Assembly: GCA_002336845.1 (NCBI GenBank)
Contig: DDEX01000011.1
Location: 1-64,000 of the forward strand
DNA length: 64,000 bases
Source: Rhodobacteraceae bacterium UBA1943
GTDB taxonomy: Bacteria > Pseudomonadota > Alphaproteobacteria > Rhodobacterales > Rhodobacteraceae
Reading direction: 5' to 3'
The notes beneath the pieces are model-generated. The model searched no databases. It was not told the origin of the DNA and worked only from the letters and a program-made list of their open reading frames with translations. The translations under genes were made by a program, and so were the position numbers. Positions 7,932-16,569 of this stretch are shown piece after piece (positions within the stretch are counted from its first letter, which is position 1; the number at the start of each line of letters is the position of its first letter).

Positions 7932-9065
7932 ATGACCCGCGAAACCGTTCTTTCCAATGCCCGCATCGTGCTGGAGGATCAGATCCTCGACGGCACGCTG
8001 GTGCTCCGCGATGGCCTCATCGCCGACATATCCGAAGGCTCCTCCGATGTCGGCGAGGATATGGAAGGCGACTTCCTCATCCCCGGCCTCGTGGAACTTC
8101 ATACCGACCATCTTGAAGCTCACTATTCGCCGCGTCCCGGCGTGCGCTGGGGCAAGACGGCAGCGATCCAATCGCATGACGCGCAGGTCGTGACCTCGGG
8201 CATCACGACGGTCTTCGACTGCCTGCGCATGGGCTCGGATGCGGACGGCGGTTTCGAGAAGGGCGAGATGCGCGCCATGGCCGACGCCATCGCCGACGCC
8301 CAGAACGAGGATCGCCTGCGGGCGGAGCATCTCATCCACCTGCGCTGCGAGGTGTCCACCGACAACGTGCTCGATCACTATGAGGAATTCGAGAACGACC
8401 CGCTGGTGCGTCTCGTCTCCTTGATGGACCATGCGCCCGGCCAGCGCCAGTTCCAGACCATGGATCAGTATGTGCTCTACTACCAGAAGAAGCGCGGGCT
8501 TTCGGATGCGGAATTCGCCGAATTCTGCAAGCGCCAGCAGGACCTCTCGGCCCGCTACGCCAAGCCGCATCGCGATGCCATCGCCGCCTCCTGCGCCGCC
8601 CGCAACATCTCGGTCGCCAGCCACGACGATGCAACGCTGGAACATGTGGAGGAAGCCATCGGCTACGGCATCCGCCTTGCCGAATTCCCGACCAGCTTCG
8701 AAGCCGCCAGGGCCTCGCATGGCGCGGGCATGAGCGTCCTGATGGGCGCGCCGAACATCGTGCGCGGAAAGTCCCATTCCGGCAACATCGCCGCCCGTGA
8801 CCTTGCCGAGATGGGCGTGCTCGATGTGCTGTCCTCCGACTATGTGCCCTTCAGCCTGATGCACGCACCCTTCATCCTTGCCGACGAAGGCATGGACCTC
8901 ACCAAGGCCATCGCCATGGTCTCGACCACGCCCGCCCGCACCGTCGGCCTCGACGACCGCGGTGCCATCGCCAGGGGACTGCGCGCCGATATCGTGCGTG
9001 TTCGCCGGCCGGATGGCGTGCCGGTGGTGCGCTCGGTCTGGCGGCAGGGCAAGCGGGTGGCATGA
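7932..9065 (+). CDS. phnM: Alpha-D-ribose 1-methylphosphonate 5-triphosphate diphosphatase
   Basis: A 377-residue amidohydrolase-fold enzyme that removes diphosphate from the triphosphate intermediate of the C-P lyase pathway. The family metal motif appears as ELHTDHLEAHYSPRPGVRW (about residues 52-70); further histidines are in SHDAQ, ASHDDAT and FPTSFEAA, and the last metal site is in LSSDYVPFS. Length agrees with PhnM (about 380). The ATG lies one base after the DUF1045 stop and its own stop overlaps phnN by 4 bases, so the three are translated together. Confidence 0.93.
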   Translation: MTRETVLSNARIVLEDQILDGTLVLRDGLIADISEGSSDVGEDMEGDFLIPGLVELHTDHLEAHYSPRPGVRWGKTAAIQSHDAQVVTSGITTVFDCLRMGSDADGGFEKGEMRAMADAIADAQNEDRLRAEHLIHLRCEVSTDNVLDHYEEFENDPLVRLVSLMDHAPGQRQFQTMDQYVLYYQKKRGLSDAEFAEFCKRQQDLSARYAKPHRDAIAASCAARNISVASHDDATLEHVEEAIGYGIRLAEFPTSFEAARASHGAGMSVLMGAPNIVRGKSHSGNIAARDLAEMGVLDVLSSDYVPFSLMHAPFILADEGMDLTKAIAMVSTTPARTVGLDDRGAIARGLRADIVRVRRPDGVPVVRSVWRQGKRVA

Positions 9066-9667
9066 GCGTGGACAGCGAAATCCTCGCCGCGCCGGCTCTG
9101 CCGGTTGCGACTGGTACGATGGTGGTCGTCGTCGGCCCGAGCGGGGCGGGCAAGGACAGCGTCATGTCCTATGCCGGCCGCCATTTCGCCGGGGAGAACC
9201 GCGTGAAATTCGTGCGCCGCGTGATCACCCGCCCGGCCGATGCCGGCGGGGAGGCGCACGAGGCGATCGACCCGGACGGCTTTTGCCGCCGCGCCGCCGA
9301 TGGCGGCTTTGCCGTATCATGGGATGCGCATGGTCTGTCCTATGGCATTCCGCGCGAGACGCTGGAGGAGCTGGCTGAAGGCGTCACGCTCGTCGCCAAT
9401 GGAAGCCGTTCAGCACTGCCCGCTTTCGCCGAGGCCTATCCGCGGCTGATGGTCGTGCTGGTGACGGCGCGCCCGGAAATCCTCGCCGCGCGCCTTGCCG
9501 CGCGTGGGCGCGAGAGTGCCGAGGCGATTGCCGGAAGACTGGACCGGGCCGCACCGGAGATCGTCGTGGCGGCCGAAACCGTCGTCATAGACAACAGCGG
9601 CGCGCTGGAAGACGCGGGCGAAGCCTTCGTTTCGCTGCTCGCCTCCGCGCTGTCGCGGGCGGATTAA
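9062..9667 (+). CDS. phnN: Ribose 1,5-bisphosphate phosphokinase
   Basis: A 201-residue P-loop kinase that converts ribose 1,5-bisphosphate into PRPP, the last step that returns C-P lyase ribose to nucleotide synthesis. The P-loop GPSGAGKDS lies near residues 26-34; RRVITRPAD and the acceptor region (SWDAHGLSYGIP) match the guanylate-kinase-like PhnN family. It overlaps phnM by 4 bases, and its stop overlaps the convergent photolyase gene by 4 bases. The C-P lyase core genes are not in this window and must lie elsewhere if the pathway is complete. Confidence 0.92.
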   Translation: MSVDSEILAAPALPVATGTMVVVVGPSGAGKDSVMSYAGRHFAGENRVKFVRRVITRPADAGGEAHEAIDPDGFCRRAADGGFAVSWDAHGLSYGIPRETLEELAEGVTLVANGSRSALPAFAEAYPRLMVVLVTARPEILAARLAARGRESAEAIAGRLDRAAPEIVVAAETVVIDNSGALEDAGEAFVSLLASALSRAD

Positions 9668-11106
9668 TCGTCCTTCAGCGCCTTGTAGGCGCTGAGTGCC
9701 CGTTCGCGCGCCTTGGCATGGTCTACGAGCGGTTTCGGGTAGGTTTCTCCGAGAACGATCCCTGCCTTCTTCAACACGCTTTCCGGCGCGTCGAAGGGTT
9801 TATGGATGAAGGCGGCATCCAGCTTTTCCAGCTCGGGCACGAAGCTGCGCACATAGGCGCCATCAGGATCGAATTTCTCGCCCTGCAGGATGGGGTTGAA
9901 GATGCGGAAGAAAGGCGAGGCATCGGCGCCAGAGCCCGCGACCCACTGCCAGTTCGCCGCGTTCGAGGCTGCATCGGCATCGACCAGCGTATCGCGGAAC
10001 CACTTTTCGCCGCGTCGCCAGTCGATCATCAGGTGTTTGATCAGGAAGGATGCAGTGATCATGCGCACGCGATTGTGCATCCAGCCGTGTTTCCAGAGTT
10101 GCCGCATGCCCGCGTCGACGATGGGATAGCCCGTCTCGCCGCGCGTCCATGCCGAAAAATCGCTGTCGCTGCCTTCCCAGGCAAAGGCATTGAAACGGTC
10201 GTTCCAGTTCTTCTCGGCCAGCGCCGGGAAATGAAAATGCAGATGGTGGCAGAATTCCCGCCAGACGAGTTCCCGGCGGAAATGGACCACATCGTCCGTC
10301 GGCGCTTTGAGGCCGCGTGTCGCATACCACACCCGCGCCGGCGATATTTCGCCCATCGCCAAATGCGGCGAGAGCAGGGAGGTGGCATTGATGGCCGGAT
10401 GGTCACGCTTCACGCCATAGCCGTCGATGGCACCGTCGACAAAGATTTCAAGGCGCTCGAGGGCGCTGCCCTCACCGGGTGTCCAGACCTCGTTGAAGGT
10501 CGCGGCCCAATCCGGCTTTTCGGGTAGCAGGTTCCAGTCGTCGAGCGTTTCGGATTTCGGCAGCGGATGCGGCGCTTCCAGCTTTGCCGGTGTGCCGATC
10601 GGCTCATGCGGCTCGCCGTCCCGCTCGAAGGCGCGCCAGAAGGGCGTGTAGACGCGATAGGGCTTCTTTTCGCCGGTCAGCAGACGGGTTGGGTCATGCA
10701 GCAATTCGCCGGCAAAGCTCTTTGCCGTAATCCCGCGCTCCTTCAACGAAGCCTTGATCTCGGTATCGATCGCGATGCCTGCGGGATCGTACCGGCGGTT
10801 CCAATGGACTGTCGCGGCTCCGGTCTCCTCGATCAGATCGTCCAGAACCGTGTGGGCCACTCCGCTGCGCAGGAGGAGCGGCGTGCCGAGGGCTTCGAGG
10901 GATTTGCCGAGCGCGACGAGCGAGTGATGCAGCCACCAGGCCTGCGCTGCGCCGAGCGGGCCGGTGCCGGCCGTTTCCGGCTCGCGGATATACAGGGCTA
11001 TGACGGGTTGACCGTTTTCGGCCGCAGCGGAGAGCGCGGCATTGTCATCCGTGCGCAGGTCACGGCGAAACCAGACGATGACGGGGCTTCCGACCTCACT
11101 CGCCAT
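9664..11106 (-). CDS. phrB: Deoxyribodipyrimidine photolyase (CPD class I)
   Basis: A 480-residue cryptochrome/photolyase. The N-terminal antenna domain begins VIVWFRRDLRTDDN. The FAD domain has DAGMRQLWKHGWMHNRVRM and the NWQWVAGSGAD motif typical of class I CPD photolyases, followed by the FRIFNP segment. It repairs UV-induced cyclobutane dimers using light. The start at 11106 overlaps the 3' end of the upstream ybaN-type gene by 11 bases, so they probably share a transcript. Convergent with phnN. Confidence 0.92.
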   Translation of the reverse strand: MASEVGSPVIVWFRRDLRTDDNAALSAAAENGQPVIALYIREPETAGTGPLGAAQAWWLHHSLVALGKSLEALGTPLLLRSGVAHTVLDDLIEETGAATVHWNRRYDPAGIAIDTEIKASLKERGITAKSFAGELLHDPTRLLTGEKKPYRVYTPFWRAFERDGEPHEPIGTPAKLEAPHPLPKSETLDDWNLLPEKPDWAATFNEVWTPGEGSALERLEIFVDGAIDGYGVKRDHPAINATSLLSPHLAMGEISPARVWYATRGLKAPTDDVVHFRRELVWREFCHHLHFHFPALAEKNWNDRFNAFAWEGSDSDFSAWTRGETGYPIVDAGMRQLWKHGWMHNRVRMITASFLIKHLMIDWRRGEKWFRDTLVDADAASNAANWQWVAGSGADASPFFRIFNPILQGEKFDPDGAYVRSFVPELEKLDAAFIHKPFDAPESVLKKAGIVLGETYPKPLVDHAKARERALSAYKALKDD

Positions 11107-11488
11107 CAGCAGACTTCCCCTTAGGCAGTGGACGTGTCGCGATGAAGAGCGCGCTGCCCGAAAGGATCAGGCCAACGACAATCGCGAGCGTGACCGACGG
11201 CTGGGTGCGATAGAAAAAGAAGGCATAGCTTGCGACGATCAGGCTGATGGCGAGGACTTTCGTCTGCGCCGAAATCGCGCCCTCGCGCTGCCAGTTGGAA
11301 AGCGGTGGACCGAGCGTGCGATGGTTCATCAGCCATTGCTCCATGCGTGGCGAGGAGCGCGAGAAACACCAGACCGCCACGAGCAGGAAGGGCGTCGTCG
11401 GCAGAAGGGGCAGGAAGGCCCCGATAATGCCGAGCGCCGTCATCAGCAGGCCGGCCAGCATGTAGATCGTGCGCACGGCAATCCCCAT
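11096..11488 (-). CDS. YbaN/DUF454 family inner-membrane protein
   Basis: A 130-residue protein with three hydrophobic segments: one near residues 6-30 containing GIIGAFLPLLPTTPFLL, which is the DUF454 hallmark, and two in the C-terminal half. The CFSRSSPRMEQWLMNH and GPPLSNWQREGAI stretches also fit the family. The function of DUF454 proteins is unknown. The start at 11488 gives a family-like length (about 125) though its ribosome site is weak; a longer reading to 11584 is possible. It is divergent from the gene at 11619. Confidence 0.75.
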   Translation of the reverse strand: MGIAVRTIYMLAGLLMTALGIIGAFLPLLPTTPFLLVAVWCFSRSSPRMEQWLMNHRTLGPPLSNWQREGAISAQTKVLAISLIVASYAFFFYRTQPSVTLAIVVGLILSGSALFIATRPLPKGKSADGE

Positions 11489-11618
11489 CGATAAAGCGCT
11501 TCGCCCGTTCAGATAGAGTGCTTTGCCGCTGTCTCCAAGGGGCAAGGTGCCGCGGAGATTGGAACGAAGATGCGCGTCGGGCATTTCTGCTGCACCCGAA
11601 CGGAGGCTGGCGGCGCGT

Positions 11619-12431
11619 ATGTTGGATGATAGCGAATTTACCGGCGATCATGTGTGGTGGATGACCTCGCGCGGACCGTCCCCTGTGGTCGGCACAGCCA
11701 TTCACAACGGCCATGCCGTCCGGCAGTCGCTTGTCGACCGCATGGCGCTCAGTGAGGACGAGCGGCTGCGCGAAGAAGACCCTTTCACTGCCGAAACCAT
11801 CCACGACCTGTCCAACCGCATCGTCTTCCAGCGGTCCCGCTTCGAGGTCGACCTCAATCGTGCCCGGGACGGTGCGGTCTATCTTCGACCCGAGCAAGCC
11901 TGGGGTCTCGACGTCTGGCGCAAGCCGCCGTCCGAGGCGGAGGTCGCCGAAAGCCTGTCGCTGCACGATGCCTATTACGGCATGCTCGAAAACTATCTGC
12001 GCGACGTCGAGGCGCGATACGGCTCCTTCGTCGTGCTCGATATTCACAGCTACAACCATCGCCGCATGGGACCGGCCGCAGCCCAGACGGCATTGGAGGA
12101 TGCGCCCGAGATCAACATCGGCACCTCCTCCATGGACCGCGCCCGCTGGGCGCCCGTTGTCGATGCCTTCATGGGCTTCTGCGCCGATTTCGAATTTCTC
12201 GGCCGACGCCTCGATGTGCGCGAGAACGTGTCCTTCCAGGGACGGGGTGAGCAGACGCGGTTCATCCATGAGCGTTTCCCCAAAACCGGCTGCGCCATCG
12301 CCATCGAGTTCAAGAAGATCTTCATGGACGAATGGACGGGCGTGCCGGACTGGCAGGCCATTGCAGCGCTGCGCTCACTCATTGCCGCATCGGTGCCGGT
12401 GCTTGAAAGCGCGCTGCGGGAGGTCGCATGA
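11619..12431 (+). CDS. N-formylglutamate amidohydrolase family protein
   Basis: A 270-residue protein of the NFGase (PF05013) fold, a zinc-dependent amidohydrolase. Typical pieces are REEDPFT, RFEVDLNRAR near residue 75, a tryptophan-rich middle, and VVLDIHSYNHRR near residue 145, with likely metal ligands in the first and last. In histidine degradation such enzymes release glutamate from formylglutamate, but no hut genes are here. It instead overlaps the QEGLA gene by 4 bases and is followed by an ATP-grasp ligase, so the real substrate may be a modified glutamyl or peptide product. Start ATG 11619 has GGAGG about 12 bases upstream. Confidence 0.8.
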   Translation: MLDDSEFTGDHVWWMTSRGPSPVVGTAIHNGHAVRQSLVDRMALSEDERLREEDPFTAETIHDLSNRIVFQRSRFEVDLNRARDGAVYLRPEQAWGLDVWRKPPSEAEVAESLSLHDAYYGMLENYLRDVEARYGSFVVLDIHSYNHRRMGPAAAQTALEDAPEINIGTSSMDRARWAPVVDAFMGFCADFEFLGRRLDVRENVSFQGRGEQTRFIHERFPKTGCAIAIEFKKIFMDEWTGVPDWQAIAALRSLIAASVPVLESALREVA

Positions 12432-14323
12432 CCACAGCCAAGGCGGTGCGCAAGCCGCGTGCGGAAAAACGACGGAGCCTTGTCGAAGAGGTGGTCGAAG
12501 CGCTCGAAGCCGGCAAGCCGGTGCGCCGCGACATCGAGGGCGGCCGTCTGCACATCGACCGGCCGCAACCCTTCCTCTGCCTCCATGTCGGTGCGCCGGA
12601 CGCACATATCGTGGCGCGTGACGTGGCGAGCGCCAATGCATCCTACCTCCTCGCTTCCGGCATCGAGCAGGCGGTGGAGTTGATTGTTCCCATCGCGGAG
12701 GTGCTGCGCCGCAAGTTCGGCAGCTTCCTCCTCATCGATATCGACGAACTGGAGCGCGACCGGCTGCTTTCCGACGATGCGCCTTTCCTCCAGCCTTTCG
12801 AGGTGACGCTGTCGGCAACGCGGGGGATTGCAGCCAACCGCGCGATGAAGGCCTTCGAGGCCGCGGTCGAGGCCTTCGAGGCGCGTTTCCGCACCCCGCA
12901 TGTCGAGCCTGGCCCCGCGGACGAGGATCCTTGCGCGCGGCCGGAATTACTGAAATTGCGCCTGCCGCTGGTCACGCTGCGTTTTGCGCCGATCTATCGC
13001 GTCACCGGCTCGGAGGAGACCTATCCGGACCTGCGTGAACGCCTCGTAGACAATTTCCTCGACGCGGGCCTTCACGCCATCGCCGCTTTTCTCGATGCCG
13101 ATGGTTTTCCGAAGCCCGTCACCTACCGCGCCTTCGGTCGCAAGGCGTTCATCGACGCGGTCGAGCGCGCGGATCGCGGCATGGACGAGGTGGCGTCGAG
13201 CTTCGATTTCCTGTTGTGCGTGACGCCCATCAATGCCGGCGCGGCGTGGAAGGAATTCAAGGCGAACCGCTACGAGAAGCCGCCGCGTTTTCTCTATCGG
13301 CCGCTGAGCCTGCTCGTGGAACGCCAGAAGCGGCGGCTCTACTCCATCGCTCTCGACCGCCTGGAAGATCCCGTCCTCCACCAGATCTATCGCGACAAGC
13401 AACGGGAACTCGACCTGCAACTCACCCTTATCGCCCACCGGGAAAAGGCGCGCTTCGTCGAGTTCGGCCGCGCGCTCTATGGTCCGGTCGAGCCCTCCCT
13501 GAGCGAGGCGGCGGCGGAAATTCTCAACGATACGGAAGACGCGCGGCGCGTGCCGGCGCTCGCGCCCGATGGCGAGGAGGTCGTGGACTGTTTCTTCGTC
13601 GAGCACCGCGCCCGCGCGATGATGCTGGACTATCAGCGCCGCCATGACGGTTTCGATGCGGCAATCGAGTTGCGCGACGACGTGCCGCCGGGGCTTCTGG
13701 TCTCGGGACCGCGCCTCCTGATTTCCCGCCGCACGCGCATGATGCGCCACCGTGTCGATGCCCTGCTTAGCCACGAGGTCGGCGTGCATCTCCTGACCTA
13801 TTTCAACGGTTCGGCGCAGGGGCTTCGGGTTTTCCGCACCGGCCTGTCCGGCTATGAAGGCATGCAGGAGGGGCTTGCGGTCTTCGCCGAGTTCCTGGCG
13901 GGCGGCTTTACCCCGGAGCGGCTGCGGCTGCTGGCGGCCCGGGTGATCGGCTGCGACCTCATGCTGTCCGGCGCGTCCTTCGTCGAAAGTTTCCGGTTGC
14001 TCGTCAAACGCTACGATCTCGACGCCGAAACCGCTTTCGGGCTGCTGCTGCGTGTCTTTCGCGGTGGAGGGCTGGCCAAGGATGCCATCTATCTGCGCGG
14101 GCTCCTGTCGCTGCTCAGCCACCTGAAGGCTGGCGGCGCGCTCGATCCGTTCTGGATGGGCAAGATTTCTGCCGCCGACTTCTCCGTCATGGAGGAGCTT
14201 GGTGCGCGCGGCCTGCTGAAGGCGCCGATCCTGCGGCCACTGTGCCTTGAAACCGAACGCGGGCGCGCAAGGCTGGAGCGCGCCCGTTCCGGCCTCACCC
14301 CGCTTGCCATGCTCGAAGCTTGA
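12428..14323 (+). CDS. QEGLA-motif protein (DUF1704, HExxxH metallopeptidase-like)
   Basis: A 631-residue protein of the family known as flavohemoglobin expression-modulating QEGLA motif protein. It has HEVGVH near residue 451, an HExxxH metal site, and MQEGLAVF about 30 residues later. DUF1704 is shared with the eukaryotic MATCAP tyrosine carboxypeptidases, which use the same HExxxH site, so peptidase activity is likely. The N-terminal 380 residues are less recognisable. It is translationally coupled to the NFGase-like gene before it (4-base overlap) and lies 11 bases before the ATP-grasp gene. No signal peptide; cytoplasmic. Confidence 0.85.
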   Translation: MTTAKAVRKPRAEKRRSLVEEVVEALEAGKPVRRDIEGGRLHIDRPQPFLCLHVGAPDAHIVARDVASANASYLLASGIEQAVELIVPIAEVLRRKFGSFLLIDIDELERDRLLSDDAPFLQPFEVTLSATRGIAANRAMKAFEAAVEAFEARFRTPHVEPGPADEDPCARPELLKLRLPLVTLRFAPIYRVTGSEETYPDLRERLVDNFLDAGLHAIAAFLDADGFPKPVTYRAFGRKAFIDAVERADRGMDEVASSFDFLLCVTPINAGAAWKEFKANRYEKPPRFLYRPLSLLVERQKRRLYSIALDRLEDPVLHQIYRDKQRELDLQLTLIAHREKARFVEFGRALYGPVEPSLSEAAAEILNDTEDARRVPALAPDGEEVVDCFFVEHRARAMMLDYQRRHDGFDAAIELRDDVPPGLLVSGPRLLISRRTRMMRHRVDALLSHEVGVHLLTYFNGSAQGLRVFRTGLSGYEGMQEGLAVFAEFLAGGFTPERLRLLAARVIGCDLMLSGASFVESFRLLVKRYDLDAETAFGLLLRVFRGGGLAKDAIYLRGLLSLLSHLKAGGALDPFWMGKISAADFSVMEELGARGLLKAPILRPLCLETERGRARLERARSGLTPLAMLEA

Positions 14324-14334
14324 GGAGAGCAATC

Positions 14335-15381
14335 ATGCGTATTGCCTTTTTCGTCAATTCGATCGAAGACGAAACTCCGACCTTCACCACCACGGCGCTC
14401 GCCATGGCGGCGCTCGCGCGCGGACATGACGTCTGCTATCTGACACCGGGCGACTTCGTGCTCAGGGCCGATGACAGCCTCTTCGTGCGCGGCCGTGTGC
14501 CGCCCGGCAAACGCTACAAGAAGGCGGAGAGCTATCACGCGGCGCTGCAGGGAGACGAGGCGACCATCGAGACGATGGATGTCGCCGAAGTCGATGTCCT
14601 TTTCCTGCGAAACGATCCCTCGCTTGATGCCGATGGCCGGCCCTGGGCGGCGCATGTGGGTGCAATGTTCGGCCGGCTTGCCGCCGCACGCGGAACCCTC
14701 GTGGTCAACGATCCCGACGGGCTGTCGCTCGCGCAGAACAAGCTCTATTTCCAGGGTTTTCCCCGCGCCGTGCGGCCGGAAACACTGATTTCCAAAAGCA
14801 TCGAGGAAATCCGCGCCTTCATCGAACTTCACAAGGAAGGCGTCATCATGAAGCCGCTGCAAGGCTCCGGCGGCAAGAACGTCTTCAAGATCGGCTCGCC
14901 CGATGAGGCCAACCTCAACCAGATCTTCGAGGCCGTGAGCGGGGAGGGATACCTCATCGCGCAGAACTATCTGTCCGCCGCGACCGAGGGCGATATCCGC
15001 CTGTTCCTGATGAATGGCCGCCCGCTGGAGCGGGATGGAACCTATGCGGCGATCCGCCGGGTGCCGGCAAAGGGTGAGGTGCGCTCGAACATTCACGCCG
15101 CCGGCACGGCCGAGGCAGTCGAGATCACCCCTGAAATCCTTGAAATCGCGGAAATGGTGCGGCCGAAGCTGGTGGAGGACGGCATGTTCCTTGTCGGCCT
15201 CGATATCGTCGGCGACAAGATTCTTGAGATCAACGTCTTCACACCCGGCGGGCTGAATTCGATGCTGGCGCTCTATGGCGTCGATTTTTCCGAAAGCGTC
15301 ATCGCCGCGCTGGAGGCAAAGGTTACCCAGCGCGACGCCTATGCGGGTGCAATCGCCAATCGGATCCTCGCGACGCTCTGA
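14335..15381 (+). CDS. Glutathione-synthase-like ATP-grasp ligase
   Basis: A 348-residue protein resembling GshB: an N-terminal GshB-like domain (MRIAFFVNSIEDE...), then ATP-grasp motifs IMKPLQGSGGKNVFKI (about residue 172), RLFLMNGRPL, RSNIHAAG and LEINVFTPGGL. It is longer and divergent from true GshB; a normal 315-residue GshB is at 37266-38213 in the other half. ATP-grasp ligases join a carboxylate to an amine through an acyl phosphate. Here it follows an NFGase-like and a DUF1704 gene, suggesting a peptide-like product. Start ATG 14335 follows GAGGAG. The stop abuts the convergent DUF2934 gene directly. Confidence 0.8.
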   Translation: MRIAFFVNSIEDETPTFTTTALAMAALARGHDVCYLTPGDFVLRADDSLFVRGRVPPGKRYKKAESYHAALQGDEATIETMDVAEVDVLFLRNDPSLDADGRPWAAHVGAMFGRLAAARGTLVVNDPDGLSLAQNKLYFQGFPRAVRPETLISKSIEEIRAFIELHKEGVIMKPLQGSGGKNVFKIGSPDEANLNQIFEAVSGEGYLIAQNYLSAATEGDIRLFLMNGRPLERDGTYAAIRRVPAKGEVRSNIHAAGTAEAVEITPEILEIAEMVRPKLVEDGMFLVGLDIVGDKILEINVFTPGGLNSMLALYGVDFSESVIAALEAKVTQRDAYAGAIANRILATL

Positions 15382-15690
15382 TCAGATCGGCTTTGTGTTT
15401 GCCGCCTTGGCCGTTTTCGCCTTTGCGACGGCCTTGGCGGCGACCGGTTTTTCGGCAGCTGCGGCTTTCTTTTTCGGCTTTGCCGTTTCGCCGTTCGCGG
15501 AAATCTCGATCAGCGGCTTTTTCGCCAATTTGGCCGGCACGGCCTCGGGGGCGAGCGCCACCTTCTCGAACTCGTCGCGCTCGCGCACGGCCTGCTCCCA
15601 ATGATCGCCGTCATGACCATGGGAACGGCCGCTTTCCTCCCAGATCGTGTAGGCTCGCTTGCTGATCCATTCCCTGCGTGCATCCGTCAT
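15382..15690 (-). CDS. DUF2934 protein with Lys/Ala-rich tail
   Basis: A 102-residue protein. The N-terminal 42 residues (REWISKRAYTIWEESGR, then HGHDGDHWEQAVRE) are the DUF2934 module, common and often multi-copy in rhizobia. The last 40 residues are rich in Lys and Ala with repeated AAK/AKA units, like histone H1 tails, so DNA binding is possible. Function unknown. Its stop directly abuts that of the glutathione-synthase-like gene. Confidence 0.8.
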   Translation of the reverse strand: MTDARREWISKRAYTIWEESGRSHGHDGDHWEQAVRERDEFEKVALAPEAVPAKLAKKPLIEISANGETAKPKKKAAAAEKPVAAKAVAKAKTAKAANTKPI

Positions 15691-16569
15691 CGTGTATCCC
15701 CGTTTGAGAGTGAACTGGCGCCGTGCCGGAAGCTGCGGGCAGAAACCGGAACACGGAACTCGCTGGAGGCCCGGGAACGATCAACCGGCGGGTCCAGATA
15801 GGCGAGGCACCTTGCGCTCCGGGCTCGGCCCTTCGAGGAGCAGGTCTGCTTCATGCGATTCGCACGCGAAGCATGCGCCCAAAGCCGGGGCGCATCAAGC
15901 CAAGGCGCCCGCGACATCCTGTTCCGTGTGCCTCGCGATAAGGAAATCGTCTGCTGGTTGCGGCAAATCGGCGTAATTTCGCAAAACTTTCCTGCTTCCG
16001 GGTGGACAGTGCTCATCGCGCCAACGTATTGTCCCAATGAAAGAATATTCAACCTGGGCGGCGATTTCGAAAGGCAGGGCGTTTGACGGCAACAAGGCAA
16101 CAGCATCGACCGGTTCGTCGGGCTCTCGGCCTTCTTTGCACGGCGTTCACCTGCCTGCTGCTGTTGATAACCACGCTGCCGGCACCTGCCGCTGCGAGCA
16201 CCGTAACGAAAGTGCTGCGTTACGGTCCGCAGAAGGCCGCGGGCCATGCGCCTTCCGCCGACGAGCGGGAATGCCGTAAACGCGCCGCCTCCGGCGCTGC
16301 TTCTACCTTTGCCTGGGCCTGCATCGATATCGCGTGCCCGCCGAGGGATTTGGCCGACGGTTCGAATGGCGTTGGAGCGCTTGCCGTTGCTACGGTTCCA
16401 GCTTTCGGAACCGGCACGAGCTGCGTCGAGACGCGTGGGGCACGTGCCCCTCCGACGGTTTTCGCCTGACGGCCGCATCGATCGCGACATTCGATCCTGC
16501 GGCTTTTCCCGATGGTGCCTCACTGGCACTCCAGAGAAGCTCTGACGTTCGAAAGCGACCGACCTAACG
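15691..16569. other. 879-base stretch without a convincing gene
   Basis: Between the DUF2934 start and mrpA I see no reading frame with a recognisable domain on either strand. The only plausible coding signal is the small exported-protein candidate at 16083-16469. The long minus-strand frame across 15687-16712 is Arg/Ser-rich without family features and overlaps mrpA, so it is not accepted. The promoters of DUF2934 and the mrp operon must lie here; I could not place them with confidence. Confidence 0.5.
16083..16469 (+). CDS. Possible small exported protein (weak)
   Basis: A 128-residue frame opening with a basic segment, then LGLLCTAFTCLLLLITTLP and an Ala-rich APAAAS site: a convincing signal peptide shape. 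It contains five further cysteines but no known domain after that. The start would be TTG with AGGCAGGG upstream. A competing ATG frame at 16037-16279 has no features. Either a small secreted protein or a chance hydrophobic run in non-coding DNA. Confidence 0.22.
   Translation: MTATRQQHRPVRRALGLLCTAFTCLLLLITTLPAPAAASTVTKVLRYGPQKAAGHAPSADERECRKRAASGAASTFAWACIDIACPPRDLADGSNGVGALAVATVPAFGTGTSCVETRGARAPPTVFA

Noticed and set aside
14335..15381. Calling this gene gshB
   Set aside because: Sequence is GshB-like but longer and set in a different gene cluster. The symbol is kept for the typical enzyme at 37266-38213.
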